This document shows positions 9,101 through 18,019 of a DNA stretch of 64,000 bases, piece after piece. Each line of letters starts with the position of its first letter. Position 1 is the stretch's first letter. The position numbers and the translations under genes are program-made. The stretch is taken from the NCBI RefSeq assembly GCF_039523235.1, contig NZ_BAAAEX010000003.1; one strand, written 5' to 3'. The DNA is from Castellaniella ginsengisoli. Its GTDB lineage: Bacteria; Pseudomonadota; Gammaproteobacteria; Burkholderiales; Burkholderiaceae_B. The notes beneath the pieces are model-generated. The model searched no databases. It saw nothing but the letters and a program-made list of their open reading frames with translations, and was not told the DNA's origin.

Positions 9101-9486
9101 TTCTTCTCTCCGGTGCGGCGGTTGCCTTCGATGCTCCGGCCGCCGGCCAGCATCATCGCGGCGTATTCTTCCTGGGACATGCCGGTCATGCTGGCAGCCA
9201 TGTACTGGAAAGAGCGCCCGTCGGTCGCGCCGACCTTGGCCAGGAAATAAATGTTGCCGCCCAGTTCCAGGCAGCGGTTCAGGTCGCGCGCCAGCACGGC
9301 TTGCTTCTGCGCCTCGGTCATGGGCCACTCGTCCAGGTAGGCGCGCTCATCGGCGCGGAACCGTTCACGGTTCTCGGCCTTCATCAGCGACATGCAGAAC
9401 TGGTTCAGGTGGTATCCCTTGCGGGATTGATCAGCGTCGAAAATGGTTGTGCCAGGCACATCGGTATAGGGCTTGTTCAGGGACAT
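9097..9486 (-). CDS. ligA: Protocatechuate 4,5-dioxygenase alpha subunit
   Basis: 129 residues, all-helical small subunit that caps the LigB active site. Recognisable LigA features are PGTTIFDADQSRKGYHLNQF at residues 11-30 and the helical end LGGNIYFLAKVGATDG. GGAG lies about 11 bp before the ATG. It starts 3 bp after the ligI stop. The C-terminal tail (EGNRRTGEKK) is charged and probably disordered. Confidence 0.95.
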   Translation of the reverse strand: MSLNKPYTDVPGTTIFDADQSRKGYHLNQFCMSLMKAENRERFRADERAYLDEWPMTEAQKQAVLARDLNRCLELGGNIYFLAKVGATDGRSFQYMAASMTGMSQEEYAAMMLAGGRSIEGNRRTGEKK

Positions 9487-9489
9487 GGC

Positions 9490-10407
9490 TCAACTCCAGT
9501 ACAAGCGGTTCGGGTTATCGACCAGCAGCTTGCGCTGCAGCTCGGGCGTCGGCGCAATGTGCGGGATCGTGTCCACCAGCAGGCCGTCGTCGGGCATGTG
9601 GTCCTTCAGGTTCGGGTGCGGCCAGTCGGTGCCCCACAGGACGCGGTCGGGGAAGGTTTCCACCAGGCGCCGGGCGAAGGGCACGACGTCGCGGTACGCC
9701 GCCTGCTCGCCATTGAGCGCCGGCGGACCGGACCGGCTCAGGCGTTCGGGGCAACTGACTTTGCTCCAGATGTTCGGATGCTCTTGCATCATCCGCACGA
9801 ACAGACCAAATTCGGGGCCGTCCACCGGCTGGGTCACGTCGGGCCGGCCCATGTGGTCGACCACCACCGTGGTCGGCAGGGCGGTGAAGAAATCATACAG
9901 TTCGGGCAGATCCTGCGCCTCGAAATAAACGACCACGTGCCAGCCCAGGGGGGCGATGCGCGCGGCGATATCGGCCAGCACTTCGCGCGGCGTGAAATCG
10001 GCCAGGCGCTTGACGAAATTGAACCGCGTGCCGCGCACCCCGGCCTCGTGCATGTCGCGCAGCTCGGCGTCGGATACGTCCCGCGAGACGGTCGCCACGC
10101 CGCGCGCCCGGCCGCCGGCGGCGCGCAGCGCATCGACCAGCGCACGGTTGTCGGTGCCGTGGCAGGTCGCCTGCACGATCACGTTCTTCTCGAACCCGAG
10201 GTGGTCGCGCAAGGCGAACAGGGCCTCCTTGGGCGCATCGCAAGGGGTGTACTTGCGCTCCGGCGCGTAGGGAAACACCGCGGCGGGGCCGAAGACGTGG
10301 CAATGCGCATCCACCGCCCCGGCGGGCAGGCGGAAGCGCGGACGGCTCGGGCCATCGTAGTAATCCAGCCAGCCCGGGGTCTTGGTGAAAGTTTCGGCGG
10401 TCGTCAT
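9490..10407 (-). CDS. ligI: 2-pyrone-4,6-dicarboxylate hydrolase
   Basis: 305 residues of the amidohydrolase superfamily (COG3618-like). It has the HxH motif DAHCH (H35, H37) and the catalytic aspartate D261 in GTDWPHPN. It hydrolyses the lactone 2-pyrone-4,6-dicarboxylate to 4-oxalomesaconate. GAGGAA precedes the ATG by about 7 bp. The gene sits 9 bp behind ligK and 3 bp before ligA, inside the operon. Confidence 0.94.
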   Translation of the reverse strand: MTTAETFTKTPGWLDYYDGPSRPRFRLPAGAVDAHCHVFGPAAVFPYAPERKYTPCDAPKEALFALRDHLGFEKNVIVQATCHGTDNRALVDALRAAGGRARGVATVSRDVSDAELRDMHEAGVRGTRFNFVKRLADFTPREVLADIAARIAPLGWHVVVYFEAQDLPELYDFFTALPTTVVVDHMGRPDVTQPVDGPEFGLFVRMMQEHPNIWSKVSCPERLSRSGPPALNGEQAAYRDVVPFARRLVETFPDRVLWGTDWPHPNLKDHMPDDGLLVDTIPHIAPTPELQRKLLVDNPNRLYWS

Positions 10408-10416
10408 CGTGGTTCC

Positions 10417-11112
10417 TCAGTCGATGTACTTCAGGCCGGCCTTTTCCAGGCCTTCGCGCATTTTGTAGTAGTCCAGGCCCAGCACGCCCGAGGCAAAGAT
10501 GTCGCGCTTGGCGCCTTCGTTGTCCTCGCGGGCCTGCGCCTTGGCGGCGACGGCGGCGGCGACGGCGGCGGGCACCACCACCACACCGTCCGCATCGGCC
10601 ACGACCACGTCGCCCGGGTTCACTTGCGCGCCGGCGCACACCACGGGGATATTGACCGATCCCAGGGTGGCCTTGATGGTGCCCTTGGCGCTGATGGCGC
10701 GGCTGAATACCGGGAAATCCATGGATTCCAGCGTATCCACATCGCGCACGCCGCCGTCGATCACCAGGCCGCGCGCGCCGCGCGCCTTGAACGAGGTCGC
10801 CAGCAGGTCGCCGAAGAAGCCGTCGGTGCTATCCGCAGTGCAACCGGCCACGACCACGTCGCCGGGCTGGATCTGCTCGGCCGCGACGTGCAGCATCCAG
10901 TTGTCGCCCGGTTGCAGCAGCACCGTGACGGCCGTGCCGCACATCCGCGCGCCGCGCCAGACCGGGCGCATGCAGGGCTTCATCAGGCCGACGCGGCCGA
11001 GGGCCTCGTGAATGGTCGCCACGCCGAAATGCGACAACTGTTCGACGGCGGCCGGATCGGCGCGCTTGATCGTGCGGTGGACGATGCCGAGCTGATTGAG
11101 AGGAGTACTCAT
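10417..11112 (-). CDS. ligK: 4-carboxy-4-hydroxy-2-oxoadipate aldolase
   Basis: 231 residues of the RraA-like class II aldolase family (also called ProA or GalC). The metal and substrate loop is visible as GDNWMLHVAAEQIQPGDVVV, followed by the family block ARGARGLVIDGGVRD near residues 110-123. It splits 4-carboxy-4-hydroxy-2-oxoadipate into pyruvate and oxaloacetate, the last step of the route, and these enzymes often also decarboxylate oxaloacetate. AAGGAA lies just before the ATG. Confidence 0.93.
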   Translation of the reverse strand: MSTPLNQLGIVHRTIKRADPAAVEQLSHFGVATIHEALGRVGLMKPCMRPVWRGARMCGTAVTVLLQPGDNWMLHVAAEQIQPGDVVVAGCTADSTDGFFGDLLATSFKARGARGLVIDGGVRDVDTLESMDFPVFSRAISAKGTIKATLGSVNIPVVCAGAQVNPGDVVVADADGVVVVPAAVAAAVAAKAQAREDNEGAKRDIFASGVLGLDYYKMREGLEKAGLKYID

Positions 11113-11134
11113 GTCGATGTTTCCTTGTAAGACG

Positions 11135-12178
11135 TTACAGGCCCTTGGCCTTCAGGGCGGCGTCCAGGCGCGGGTAGACGCGGCGCGCATTGCCCTCATA
11201 GATCTGGAAGCGGTCGGCGTCGCTGAGCGTCGAAGCGGCTTCGATATAGCGCTTGGTGTCGTCGAAATAATGACCGGTCTCGGGGTCGATGCCGCGCACC
11301 GCGCCGATCATCTCGGAGGCGAACAGCACGTTCTTGACCGGAATCACACGGGTCAGCAGATCGATGCCCGGCTGGTGGTAGACACAGGTATCGAAGAACA
11401 CGTTGTTCAGCAGGTGCTCGTCGAGCAGGGGTTTCTTGAGCGCCTGCGCCAGGCCGCGGAAACGCCCCCAGTGATAGGGCGCGGCGCCGCCGCCATGCGG
11501 GATCACGAGGCGCAGGGTCGGGAAGTCCTTGAACAGATCCGAGGTCAGGCACTGCATGAACGCCGTGGTATCGGCATTCAGGTAGTGGGCGCCCGTGGTG
11601 TGGAAGCAGGGATTGCAACTGGTGGATACGTGGACCATCGCCGGGATGTCGTATTCCACCATCTTTTCGTAGATGGGATACCAGGAACGGTCCGACAGCG
11701 GCGGCGCGCTCCAGTGCCCTCCCGAGGGGTCCGGATTCAGGTTGATGCCGACCGCGCCGTACTCCCTGACGCACTTTTCCAGTTCGGGGATGCAGGTGGC
11801 CGGATCCACGCCCGGCGACTGGGGCAGCATGGCGGCCATGGCGAACTCGTCGGGAAACAGCGTCGATACCCGGTGGCAGAGCTCGTTGCAGATCGCCGAC
11901 CAGGTGCTGGACACCTGGAAGTCACCGATGTGATGCGCCATGAAGCTGGCGCGCGGCGAGAAGATCGTCAGATCCGAGCCGCGCTCGCGCATCAGGCGCA
12001 ACTGGTTGGTCTCGATGCTCTCGCGCAATTCATCGTCGCTGATGCGCAGATCCGAGGGGCTGGGCATCAGCGCGGGATCCTTGATGCCGGCGATCTGCCG
12101 GTCGCGCCAGTCCGCCAGCGCCTGGGGCGCCGTCGTATAGTGACCGTGGCAATCGATGATCAGGGGTTTTCTGCTCAT
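11135..12178 (-). CDS. ligJ: 4-oxalomesaconate hydratase
   Basis: 347 residues, amidohydrolase-2 family (LigJ). The start region IDCHGHYTT carries the HxH metal motif, and a second conserved block VIPHGGGAAPYHWGR lies past the middle. It adds water to 4-oxalomesaconate to give 4-carboxy-4-hydroxy-2-oxoadipate. ATG 12178 is preceded by AAGGAAG; the open frame continues upstream into galD but without a better start. It lies 50 bp after galD and 22 bp before ligK. Confidence 0.94.
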   Translation of the reverse strand: MSRKPLIIDCHGHYTTAPQALADWRDRQIAGIKDPALMPSPSDLRISDDELRESIETNQLRLMRERGSDLTIFSPRASFMAHHIGDFQVSSTWSAICNELCHRVSTLFPDEFAMAAMLPQSPGVDPATCIPELEKCVREYGAVGINLNPDPSGGHWSAPPLSDRSWYPIYEKMVEYDIPAMVHVSTSCNPCFHTTGAHYLNADTTAFMQCLTSDLFKDFPTLRLVIPHGGGAAPYHWGRFRGLAQALKKPLLDEHLLNNVFFDTCVYHQPGIDLLTRVIPVKNVLFASEMIGAVRGIDPETGHYFDDTKRYIEAASTLSDADRFQIYEGNARRVYPRLDAALKAKGL

Positions 12179-12228
12179 GTCGTACGCTTCCTTTTCTACC
12201 TTTCGATGTCGCGCCTGGCCCGGAGGGG

Positions 12229-13365
12229 TCAGCGCGCCTGGGACCAGACCGAAGCCGGCACCATGGCTTCTCCGCGCATGATGAGCCGCGCGGTGCGCAG
12301 CAGTGCTGCCCGTTCGACCTTCTGAGGGTCCTGGGGATCGAGCGCCAGCTCGACCGTGAATTCGCCGCTGGGATGTTCGATGGACACCGTCTTGACTGCG
12401 CCGGCGGGCAAGCGCGCCAGATCGTGCGGCACCGAGCCTTCCAGGACGCAAGCCGTGCCTACCGTGACGGCCGCCAGCACGCCGATGGCCTCATGGCAGA
12501 CGTGCGGGATGAAACAGCGGGTACTGATCGCCCCGCCCTCGGAAGGTTCCGACACCAGGGTCATCTTGGGATAATTGCGCGCCGACACATCGCCCAGGCC
12601 CATCAGCTTGCCCGTGAGCAGGCGCAGGGCTTCGATGCGGGCCTTCAGCGCCTCGTCGGCGTTGAGCTCGGCCGGGGTCTCGCGGCCGGTGCAGCCCATG
12701 TCGCCGGCCCGGAACAGCACCAGAGGCATGCCGTTGTCGATGCAGGTGACTTCGATCTCGAAGGCGTCGAAACCGGCGCCGGCGGGCGGCTCGACGCGCA
12801 CCCGGTCGCGCACCTGCCCGGTGGGCAGCAATCCTGCGCACACCGAGCCGGCGGTATCGAGGAAATTGATGGTGATCGGCGCAGAACGGCCGGGCACGCC
12901 GTCGATGCGCGCATCACCCTCGTAGGACACCCGGCGCCCTTCGGGCGTCATCGGGGTCAGCACGGTAATGTCGCATTGCATGCCGGTGTTCCGGGTCAGC
13001 ACGCGGGCGGTGGTTTCGTCGCCCTGGGCCTGGATCAGGCCGCGCTCCAGCGCGAAGGGCACGACCGCCGCCAGCATGTTCCCGCAATTGGCCGTGGTGT
13101 CGACCGTGTCGCGGTCGGGCTGCAATTGCGCGAACAGGAACTCCAGATCCACGCCCGGCACCGTGCCGGGCCGCACGATCCCGACCTTGCTGGTGAGCGG
13201 GTGCGCGCCGCCCAGGCCGTCGATCTGGCGCCGGTCCGGCGAACCCATCACCGACAGCAGCACGCGATCGCGCGCCGCCGGGTCCGACGGCAGGTCGGAT
13301 TCCAGGAAAAACGGCCCGCGCGACGTGCCGCCGCGCATGAACAAGGCTGGAATGGGCTTCTGCAT
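12229..13365 (-). CDS. galD: 4-oxalomesaconate tautomerase (PrpF family)
   Basis: 378 residues of the PrpF/DUF453 isomerase family, starting MQKPIPALFMRGGTSRG, which is the family's N-terminal signature, with the conserved NCGNM segment near residue 93. GalD interconverts the keto and enol tautomers of 4-oxalomesaconate, feeding LigJ. It is the promoter-proximal gene of the operon. PrpF-like proteins also act in the 2-methylcitrate cycle, but no prp genes are nearby. An upstream extension to 13422 is open but would cover the -10 region. Confidence 0.9.
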   Translation of the reverse strand: MQKPIPALFMRGGTSRGPFFLESDLPSDPAARDRVLLSVMGSPDRRQIDGLGGAHPLTSKVGIVRPGTVPGVDLEFLFAQLQPDRDTVDTTANCGNMLAAVVPFALERGLIQAQGDETTARVLTRNTGMQCDITVLTPMTPEGRRVSYEGDARIDGVPGRSAPITINFLDTAGSVCAGLLPTGQVRDRVRVEPPAGAGFDAFEIEVTCIDNGMPLVLFRAGDMGCTGRETPAELNADEALKARIEALRLLTGKLMGLGDVSARNYPKMTLVSEPSEGGAISTRCFIPHVCHEAIGVLAAVTVGTACVLEGSVPHDLARLPAGAVKTVSIEHPSGEFTVELALDPQDPQKVERAALLRTARLIMRGEAMVPASVWSQAR

Positions 13366-13502
13366 CACGTCACCATGCTGTGCTTGATGAGGCTCATTAT
13401 GGACGGGCGCAATGCAATACATAAGGGCATACGCCCACTATCAGCTATGCCGAAATGCTATGATATTGATCGTGCAATCACAAAACTAGGGTAAACCCCA
13501 GT
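13366..13502. promoter_or_regulatory. Divergent galD / LysR control region
   Basis: 137 bp between the oppositely oriented galD and lysR starts. On the minus strand a plausible sigma-70 promoter reads -35 TTATGT (13419-13424), 17 bp, -10 CATAAT (13396-13401). Immediately upstream of the -35 is GGGC-ATAC-GCCC (13425-13436), inside a wider ATA...TAT frame, a likely LysR-type activator site. The -35 is poor, as expected for an activated promoter. Motif matches are by eye. Confidence 0.5.
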
Positions 13503-14417
13503 ATGGATCTCAAGCAATTGGAATACTTCATGCGCGTGGCCGAACTGGGCAGCTTCACTCAGGCATCGCACGCGCTGAATATCGCCCAGCCCGCCCTCAG
13601 CCGCCAGGTCCGCATGCTGGAAGTCGAGCTGCGGCAGAACCTGCTGAATCGCAACGGACGCGGCGTGACCACCACCGAGGCCGGCAAACTGCTGCTGGAG
13701 CACTGCCGGGGCATCCTGCACCAGGTGGAGCGTGCCAAAGAAGACATGGGCCGCGTCCAGGGCGCGCTGGCCGGCCGGGTGGCGCTGGGCATCGCGCCCA
13801 GCGCCTCGAAGATGATGACCGTACGGCTCACGCGGCAGTTCCGCAAGCAGTTGCCCAACGCCACGCTTTCGATCAGCGAAGGCCTGTCGCTGGTGATGCA
13901 GGAATGGCTGCTGGCGGGCCGGCTGGACATCGCCCTGCTCTACAACCCTTCCGCATCCGCGGACCTGGATCTCAGCCCCCTGACCAGCGAATTGCTGTAT
14001 CTGGTCGGCCCCCGGGGGCCGCATCCCTCGAACCAGCCGATGCCGCTGCGCTCGCTGGTCCACATCCCGCTGGTGATCCCCAACCGCCCGCATACGGTGC
14101 GCATGCTGCTGGAATCCCAGATGGCCCTCATCGGCTGCAAACCGAACATCCGCCTGGAAATCGACGGGGTGCCCGCCATCCTGGACCTGGTGGCCGACGG
14201 CGAAGGCTACGCCATCCTGACGGAACACGCGGTGCTGACCTCGGCCCAGCCGGACCGCTACCATATCCGTCCGATCGTTCAGCCCGAACTGCCGAGCCGC
14301 CTGTACCTGGCCACGGCTTCGGGCCGGATCACGACCCTGACGCAGAAAGCGATGCTGGACCTGATCCGCGAGACAGTGCGGCAGATGTATCCCGCGTCGA
14401 TGACTCAAACAGCTTGA
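13503..14417 (+). CDS. LysR-family regulator of the protocatechuate operon
   Basis: 304 residues. An N-terminal winged HTH (MDLKQLEYFMRVAELGSFTQ onward, recognition helix around QPALSRQVRMLE) is followed by the LysR effector domain from about residue 92. Divergent placement 137 bp from galD is the classical LysR layout, so I infer it activates the operon in response to a pathway compound. The 3' end overlaps the converging chemoreceptor gene by 89 bp, a long overlap for two real genes. Confidence 0.88.
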   Translation: MDLKQLEYFMRVAELGSFTQASHALNIAQPALSRQVRMLEVELRQNLLNRNGRGVTTTEAGKLLLEHCRGILHQVERAKEDMGRVQGALAGRVALGIAPSASKMMTVRLTRQFRKQLPNATLSISEGLSLVMQEWLLAGRLDIALLYNPSASADLDLSPLTSELLYLVGPRGPHPSNQPMPLRSLVHIPLVIPNRPHTVRMLLESQMALIGCKPNIRLEIDGVPAILDLVADGEGYAILTEHAVLTSAQPDRYHIRPIVQPELPSRLYLATASGRITTLTQKAMLDLIRETVRQMYPASMTQTA

Positions 14418-15939
14418 AGGAGTCCACCAGCACGCCGAGCGCCTCGGCCTGGCTGCGAATGTGATCCGCCGCCTGGGCCGCCTGCGCGACCAGCGCGACA
14501 TTGGCGCGGGTCGCCTGGTCGATCTGCCCCACCGCCTGGCTGGCCTGGCCGATGCCCAGTTCCTGCTCCCGGCTGGCATGCGCGATTTCGCGCACCAGCG
14601 CGGCGAACCGCTCGGCCGACTCGCGGATGCCGGCCGACACGCGGCCCGCTTGTGCCACCTGCTCGGTGCCGGCGCCGATGGCCCGCATCGAGGCAGCCAC
14701 CAGCGCCTCGATCTCGCGCGCCGCCTCGCCGGTGCGCTGCGCCAGACTGCGCACTTCGCCAGCCACCACGGCGAATCCCCTGCCCCGTTCGCCCGCACGC
14801 GCCGCCTCGACCGACGCATTCAGCGCCAGGATATTGGTCTGGAACGCAATGCTGTTGATGACCCCCGAGATGTCCGCGATCCGGCCCGCTTCGCCCTGGA
14901 TGCCTTCCATGGTGCGCGCCACGTCGCCCATGGATGCCTCGCCCCGTCCCACCAGGCCCTCCAGCCCGTCCGCCAGTTCCGCCGCCTGGCGCGCATGGCC
15001 GGCATTCTGTTGCACCGCGCCCGCCAGTTCTTCGATCGAAGCGGCGGTCTGCTCCAGCGAACCGGCCTGGGCGTCGGTGCGTCCCGCCAGATCGTCGTTG
15101 CCGCGCGCGATATCGCGCACCCCCGCCACCACGATGTCGGTGGACTCCAGGATGCGCACCAGCAGAAGCTTCATGTTGAGTTGCAGGATCCGCAGCCCAT
15201 GCGCAAGATTCGCAAGCTCTTCCGGCTGGTCCACCGGCAGGCGGCGCGACAGATCGCCCGCGCCGATGCGCTCGATTTCAGCCCGCATCATGCGCAAAGG
15301 CCTGGCCGTGGCCCTGTGCAGCGCAAGACCGCCCAGCACCGCCCAGAGCCCGCCGGCCACCGCCGGCAGCCAGGCGGAAAACCCGTCCGCCCGGACGGCC
15401 CCGGCCTGCGCAACCAGGGCTGCCAGCACGCCGGCCACATAAAGGGCCAGCCGTGCGCGCAGGGACCAGGGCCGACGCAGGCGGTCAGCGCCCTCGTGAA
15501 TGCGTCCCTCGTGGATGCGCACTTTGCCGGCGCCCTGGGCCAGCGCCCGGTAGGCGCGGTCCGCGTGCTCGATTTCTGCGCGAGCCGGCCGCGTCCGGAT
15601 CGAAGTGAAGCCCGCGACCCGCCCGTCGCGGAACAAGGGGGCCGCATCGATGCGGACCCAGTAGTGATCGCCATCCCGGCAGCGGTTCTTCATCAGGCCG
15701 GACCAGGTGCGGCCGGCGCGCACCGTGCGCATCAGATCGGCGAAGGGTTCGCGCGGCATGTCGGGATGGCGCAGGATGGCCTGGGAGGCGCCCAGAACCT
15801 CATGCGGCTCATGGCCGCTGATCCGCAGGAAATCCTGGTTGACGTAGGTGATGCGGCCGTCCAGGTCCGTTGCCAGGACGATACGGTCGGATGCCGCCAG
15901 GGCACGCTCGCGCCCCGTGACATGAATCTGTTCTGTCAT
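14329..15939 (-). CDS. Aer-like PAS chemoreceptor (methyl-accepting chemotaxis protein)
   Basis: 536 residues. An N-terminal cytoplasmic PAS domain (about 15-115; DRIVLATDLDGRITYVNQDF) has no membrane helix before it. Two closely spaced hydrophobic segments (about 165-205) follow, then a HAMP-like stretch, then the MCP signalling hairpin, whose tip reads GVINSIAFQTNILALNAS near residue 355. This is the plan of Aer, which senses redox state through FAD, or of energy-taxis receptors. No C-terminal CheR-docking pentapeptide is visible. The gene starts 48 bp after the DUF1932 dehydrogenase stop on the same strand, so it may be the last gene of the vanAB operon. Confidence 0.88.
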   Translation of the reverse strand: MTEQIHVTGRERALAASDRIVLATDLDGRITYVNQDFLRISGHEPHEVLGASQAILRHPDMPREPFADLMRTVRAGRTWSGLMKNRCRDGDHYWVRIDAAPLFRDGRVAGFTSIRTRPARAEIEHADRAYRALAQGAGKVRIHEGRIHEGADRLRRPWSLRARLALYVAGVLAALVAQAGAVRADGFSAWLPAVAGGLWAVLGGLALHRATARPLRMMRAEIERIGAGDLSRRLPVDQPEELANLAHGLRILQLNMKLLLVRILESTDIVVAGVRDIARGNDDLAGRTDAQAGSLEQTAASIEELAGAVQQNAGHARQAAELADGLEGLVGRGEASMGDVARTMEGIQGEAGRIADISGVINSIAFQTNILALNASVEAARAGERGRGFAVVAGEVRSLAQRTGEAAREIEALVAASMRAIGAGTEQVAQAGRVSAGIRESAERFAALVREIAHASREQELGIGQASQAVGQIDQATRANVALVAQAAQAADHIRSQAEALGVLVDSFKLFESSTRDTSAALSRGSGPASLSASGS

Positions 15940-15987
15940 GGATGGCGGCCTCCTCTTCCGCCCCCGGGCGCCCGCCCGCGCGTCCCG

Positions 15988-16881
15988 TCAGTGGCGCGCC
16001 TGGGCGATCAGGCGGTCCGCATAGGCCTGCCACCCTTCCTCGGCCTCGACGTCCGCGAACAGCCCCCGGGCGGCCAATCCGGCCACCCAGTCCTGTTTTT
16101 CAGCGGTCGCGGCGGCCATCCAGGGTTCGAACCCGGCCTCGCGCACGGTATTGGCGACCTCGCGCATTTCCTCGGCGCGGCGGCGGCCATGCTGCACGAC
16201 GCGGCTGTAGAAGTAGCGGCCTTGTTCCGTCCAGTCGATCGAGGGGAAGGTTTCCTGCAGCGTGGGCAGCACGTAGTCCTCGACGCCGTAGGCGCGCGCC
16301 GCCGTATAGCTTTCGATCACCAGGGCTTCCAGCCCCTTGATCATCACGCTGCGGCACATTTTGATGGCCGAAGCCACGCCCAGTTCGGGAGACACGGCCG
16401 TGGCGTCCATGCCAAAGGCGCGCAGCCTTCCGGCCAGCGCCTCGGCATGCGGCCCGCCCAGCAACATCGGCACCCGGATGCCGTAGGGCGGAACAGAGGT
16501 CATCACGCCCGCCTCGACGTAGTGGCCGCCCGCCGCTTCGATCAGTTCGGCGGCCTGGCGTTTGGCTCCCGGCGAAGCGGAATTCAAGTCCAGAAAGACC
16601 GTGCCCGGCTGCAAGTGCGCGGCCGCCTCGCGCGCCACCGCCACGGTGTTCGACGCCGTGACGGCGGAAACGACCAGGTCGGCGGCGGCGCATAATGCCG
16701 CCGCAGAATCGCACAGGACGACGCCGTCGTGCGCCGCGCGCTCGCGCAGCGGGGCCGCGATGGCCGCATCGGCCAGTTTGATGTCCCAGGCGTGGACGCT
16801 GCCCACCTGCGCCTTGAGGCCGGCGCAGAAAATACCGCCGACCTCGCCGTAGCCGATCAGGCCCAATCGGGTTTCTTGCAT
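15988..16881 (-). CDS. NAD(P)-dependent dehydrogenase, 3-hydroxyisobutyrate-type with DUF1932
   Basis: 297 residues. The N-terminal Rossmann fold begins GLIGYGEVGG, and the C-terminal half resembles the DUF1932 dimerisation domain found in some aromatic-catabolic dehydrogenases. The reaction cannot be told from sequence; oxidation of a hydroxyacid or aryl alcohol is possible. I prefer ATG 16881, which has GGAG about 11 bp upstream, over a TTG at 16902 that overlaps the aldo/keto reductase stop. It lies 17 bp behind that gene, so they are probably co-transcribed. Confidence 0.75.
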   Translation of the reverse strand: MQETRLGLIGYGEVGGIFCAGLKAQVGSVHAWDIKLADAAIAAPLRERAAHDGVVLCDSAAALCAAADLVVSAVTASNTVAVAREAAAHLQPGTVFLDLNSASPGAKRQAAELIEAAGGHYVEAGVMTSVPPYGIRVPMLLGGPHAEALAGRLRAFGMDATAVSPELGVASAIKMCRSVMIKGLEALVIESYTAARAYGVEDYVLPTLQETFPSIDWTEQGRYFYSRVVQHGRRRAEEMREVANTVREAGFEPWMAAATAEKQDWVAGLAARGLFADVEAEEGWQAYADRLIAQARH

Positions 16882-16898
16882 AGCGCTCGATGCTCCAT

Positions 16899-17924
16899 TC
16901 AATGAGTCAGAAACTGGCCCGGCGCAGGCGGCGGACCGCGAAGCGTCATCAGGACGCCGGGAATTGTTCCGTATCGATTTCCGCCTGGGTCGCGGCTGAA
17001 CAGCCGCGCCAGCACGCCGCAGGTCTCGGCGTCCAGTTGCACGCCAGCCGCCGCGAGATTCTCGTCCAGGTGCGCCAGCCGGGTGGTGCCGGGAATGGGA
17101 ATGATGTATTCGCCCTGGTGCAGCAGCCAGGCCAGCGCCAGTTGGGCCGGCGTGCAGCCCCGCTCGCGGGCCATCTGCCTCAGCGGCTCCAGGAGCGCCT
17201 GGTTGTGCTCGAAGGCGCCAGGCTGAAAACGCGGCATGCGCCGCCGCAGATCGGCGGCGTCCAGCGCGGCCGCATCCGGCACGCCATCGGCCAGGAATGC
17301 CCGCCCCAGCGGGCTGAAGGCGACCAACGCCGCACCCAGTTCACGGCAGGCTTGCAGGACGGCGATTTCGACCTCGCGCGACCACAGGGAATACTCGCTT
17401 TGCACGGCGGCGACCGGATGGACGGCGTGCGCCCGGCGCAACGTGGCGGCGGAAACTTCGGACAGGCCGATGTGCCGGATCTTGCCCGCCCGGACCAGAT
17501 CCGACAGAGCGCCGACGCTGTCTTCGATCGGCACCGACTTGTCCCAGCGGTGCAGATAGTACAAGTCGATCACGTCGGTACGCAGACGGCGCAAGGCGTC
17601 TTCGCACGTCTGTCGAAGCGTGTCGGGCCGGCCATCGATGCGGCGCTGGCCGTTCTCGCGGAAAATCCCGCACTTGCTCGCCAGCATGAATCGGCTGCGG
17701 TGCGGGGCCAGCACCCGGCCCAGCAGTTCTTCGTTGTGGCCGAAGCCGTAAAGCGCCGCCGTATCGAACAGCGTCACCCCGCGGTCGAGCGCCCCGAGCA
17801 GCAGGGCCTCGGCGGCGGCCGCATCGGCCGCCGGGCCGTAGCCGTGGCTCAGGCTCATGCAGCCCAGGCCAATGGGAAAAACCGGGCGGCCGGCCAGCAC
17901 GCGTGTCGTCGTGATCGTCGTCAT
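16899..17924 (-). CDS. Aldo/keto reductase
   Basis: 341 residues, a complete AKR TIM barrel. The catalytic tetrad regions are visible: D and Y in TLFDTAALYG (about 52-61), K in FMLASKCG and H in YYLHRWD. The C-terminal coenzyme loop IPIPGTTRLAHLDEN is present. These enzymes reduce aldehydes or ketones with NADPH. Here it lies 95 bp after a binding protein and before a dehydrogenase, in the vanillate region, so an aryl aldehyde such as vanillin is a possible but unproven substrate. Start at ATG 17924; the long frame upstream is not supported. Confidence 0.85.
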   Translation of the reverse strand: MTTITTTRVLAGRPVFPIGLGCMSLSHGYGPAADAAAAEALLLGALDRGVTLFDTAALYGFGHNEELLGRVLAPHRSRFMLASKCGIFRENGQRRIDGRPDTLRQTCEDALRRLRTDVIDLYYLHRWDKSVPIEDSVGALSDLVRAGKIRHIGLSEVSAATLRRAHAVHPVAAVQSEYSLWSREVEIAVLQACRELGAALVAFSPLGRAFLADGVPDAAALDAADLRRRMPRFQPGAFEHNQALLEPLRQMARERGCTPAQLALAWLLHQGEYIIPIPGTTRLAHLDENLAAAGVQLDAETCGVLARLFSRDPGGNRYGTIPGVLMTLRGPPPAPGQFLTH

Positions 17925-18019
17925 GACCCGATTATCCCTGTATCCGCCCGGCCCGGTAAGGCCGGACGCCCGACTAGCAGCTATGCCGGATTGCGATGGA
18001 AGCCAACTCAATCCTTCCG

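Noticed and set aside
17948..17965. Hairpin CCGGCC-CGGTAA-GGCCGG between the second binding protein and the aldo/keto reductase as a terminator
   Set aside because: Only six pairs, no T-run, and the genes are otherwise closely spaced; too weak to call.
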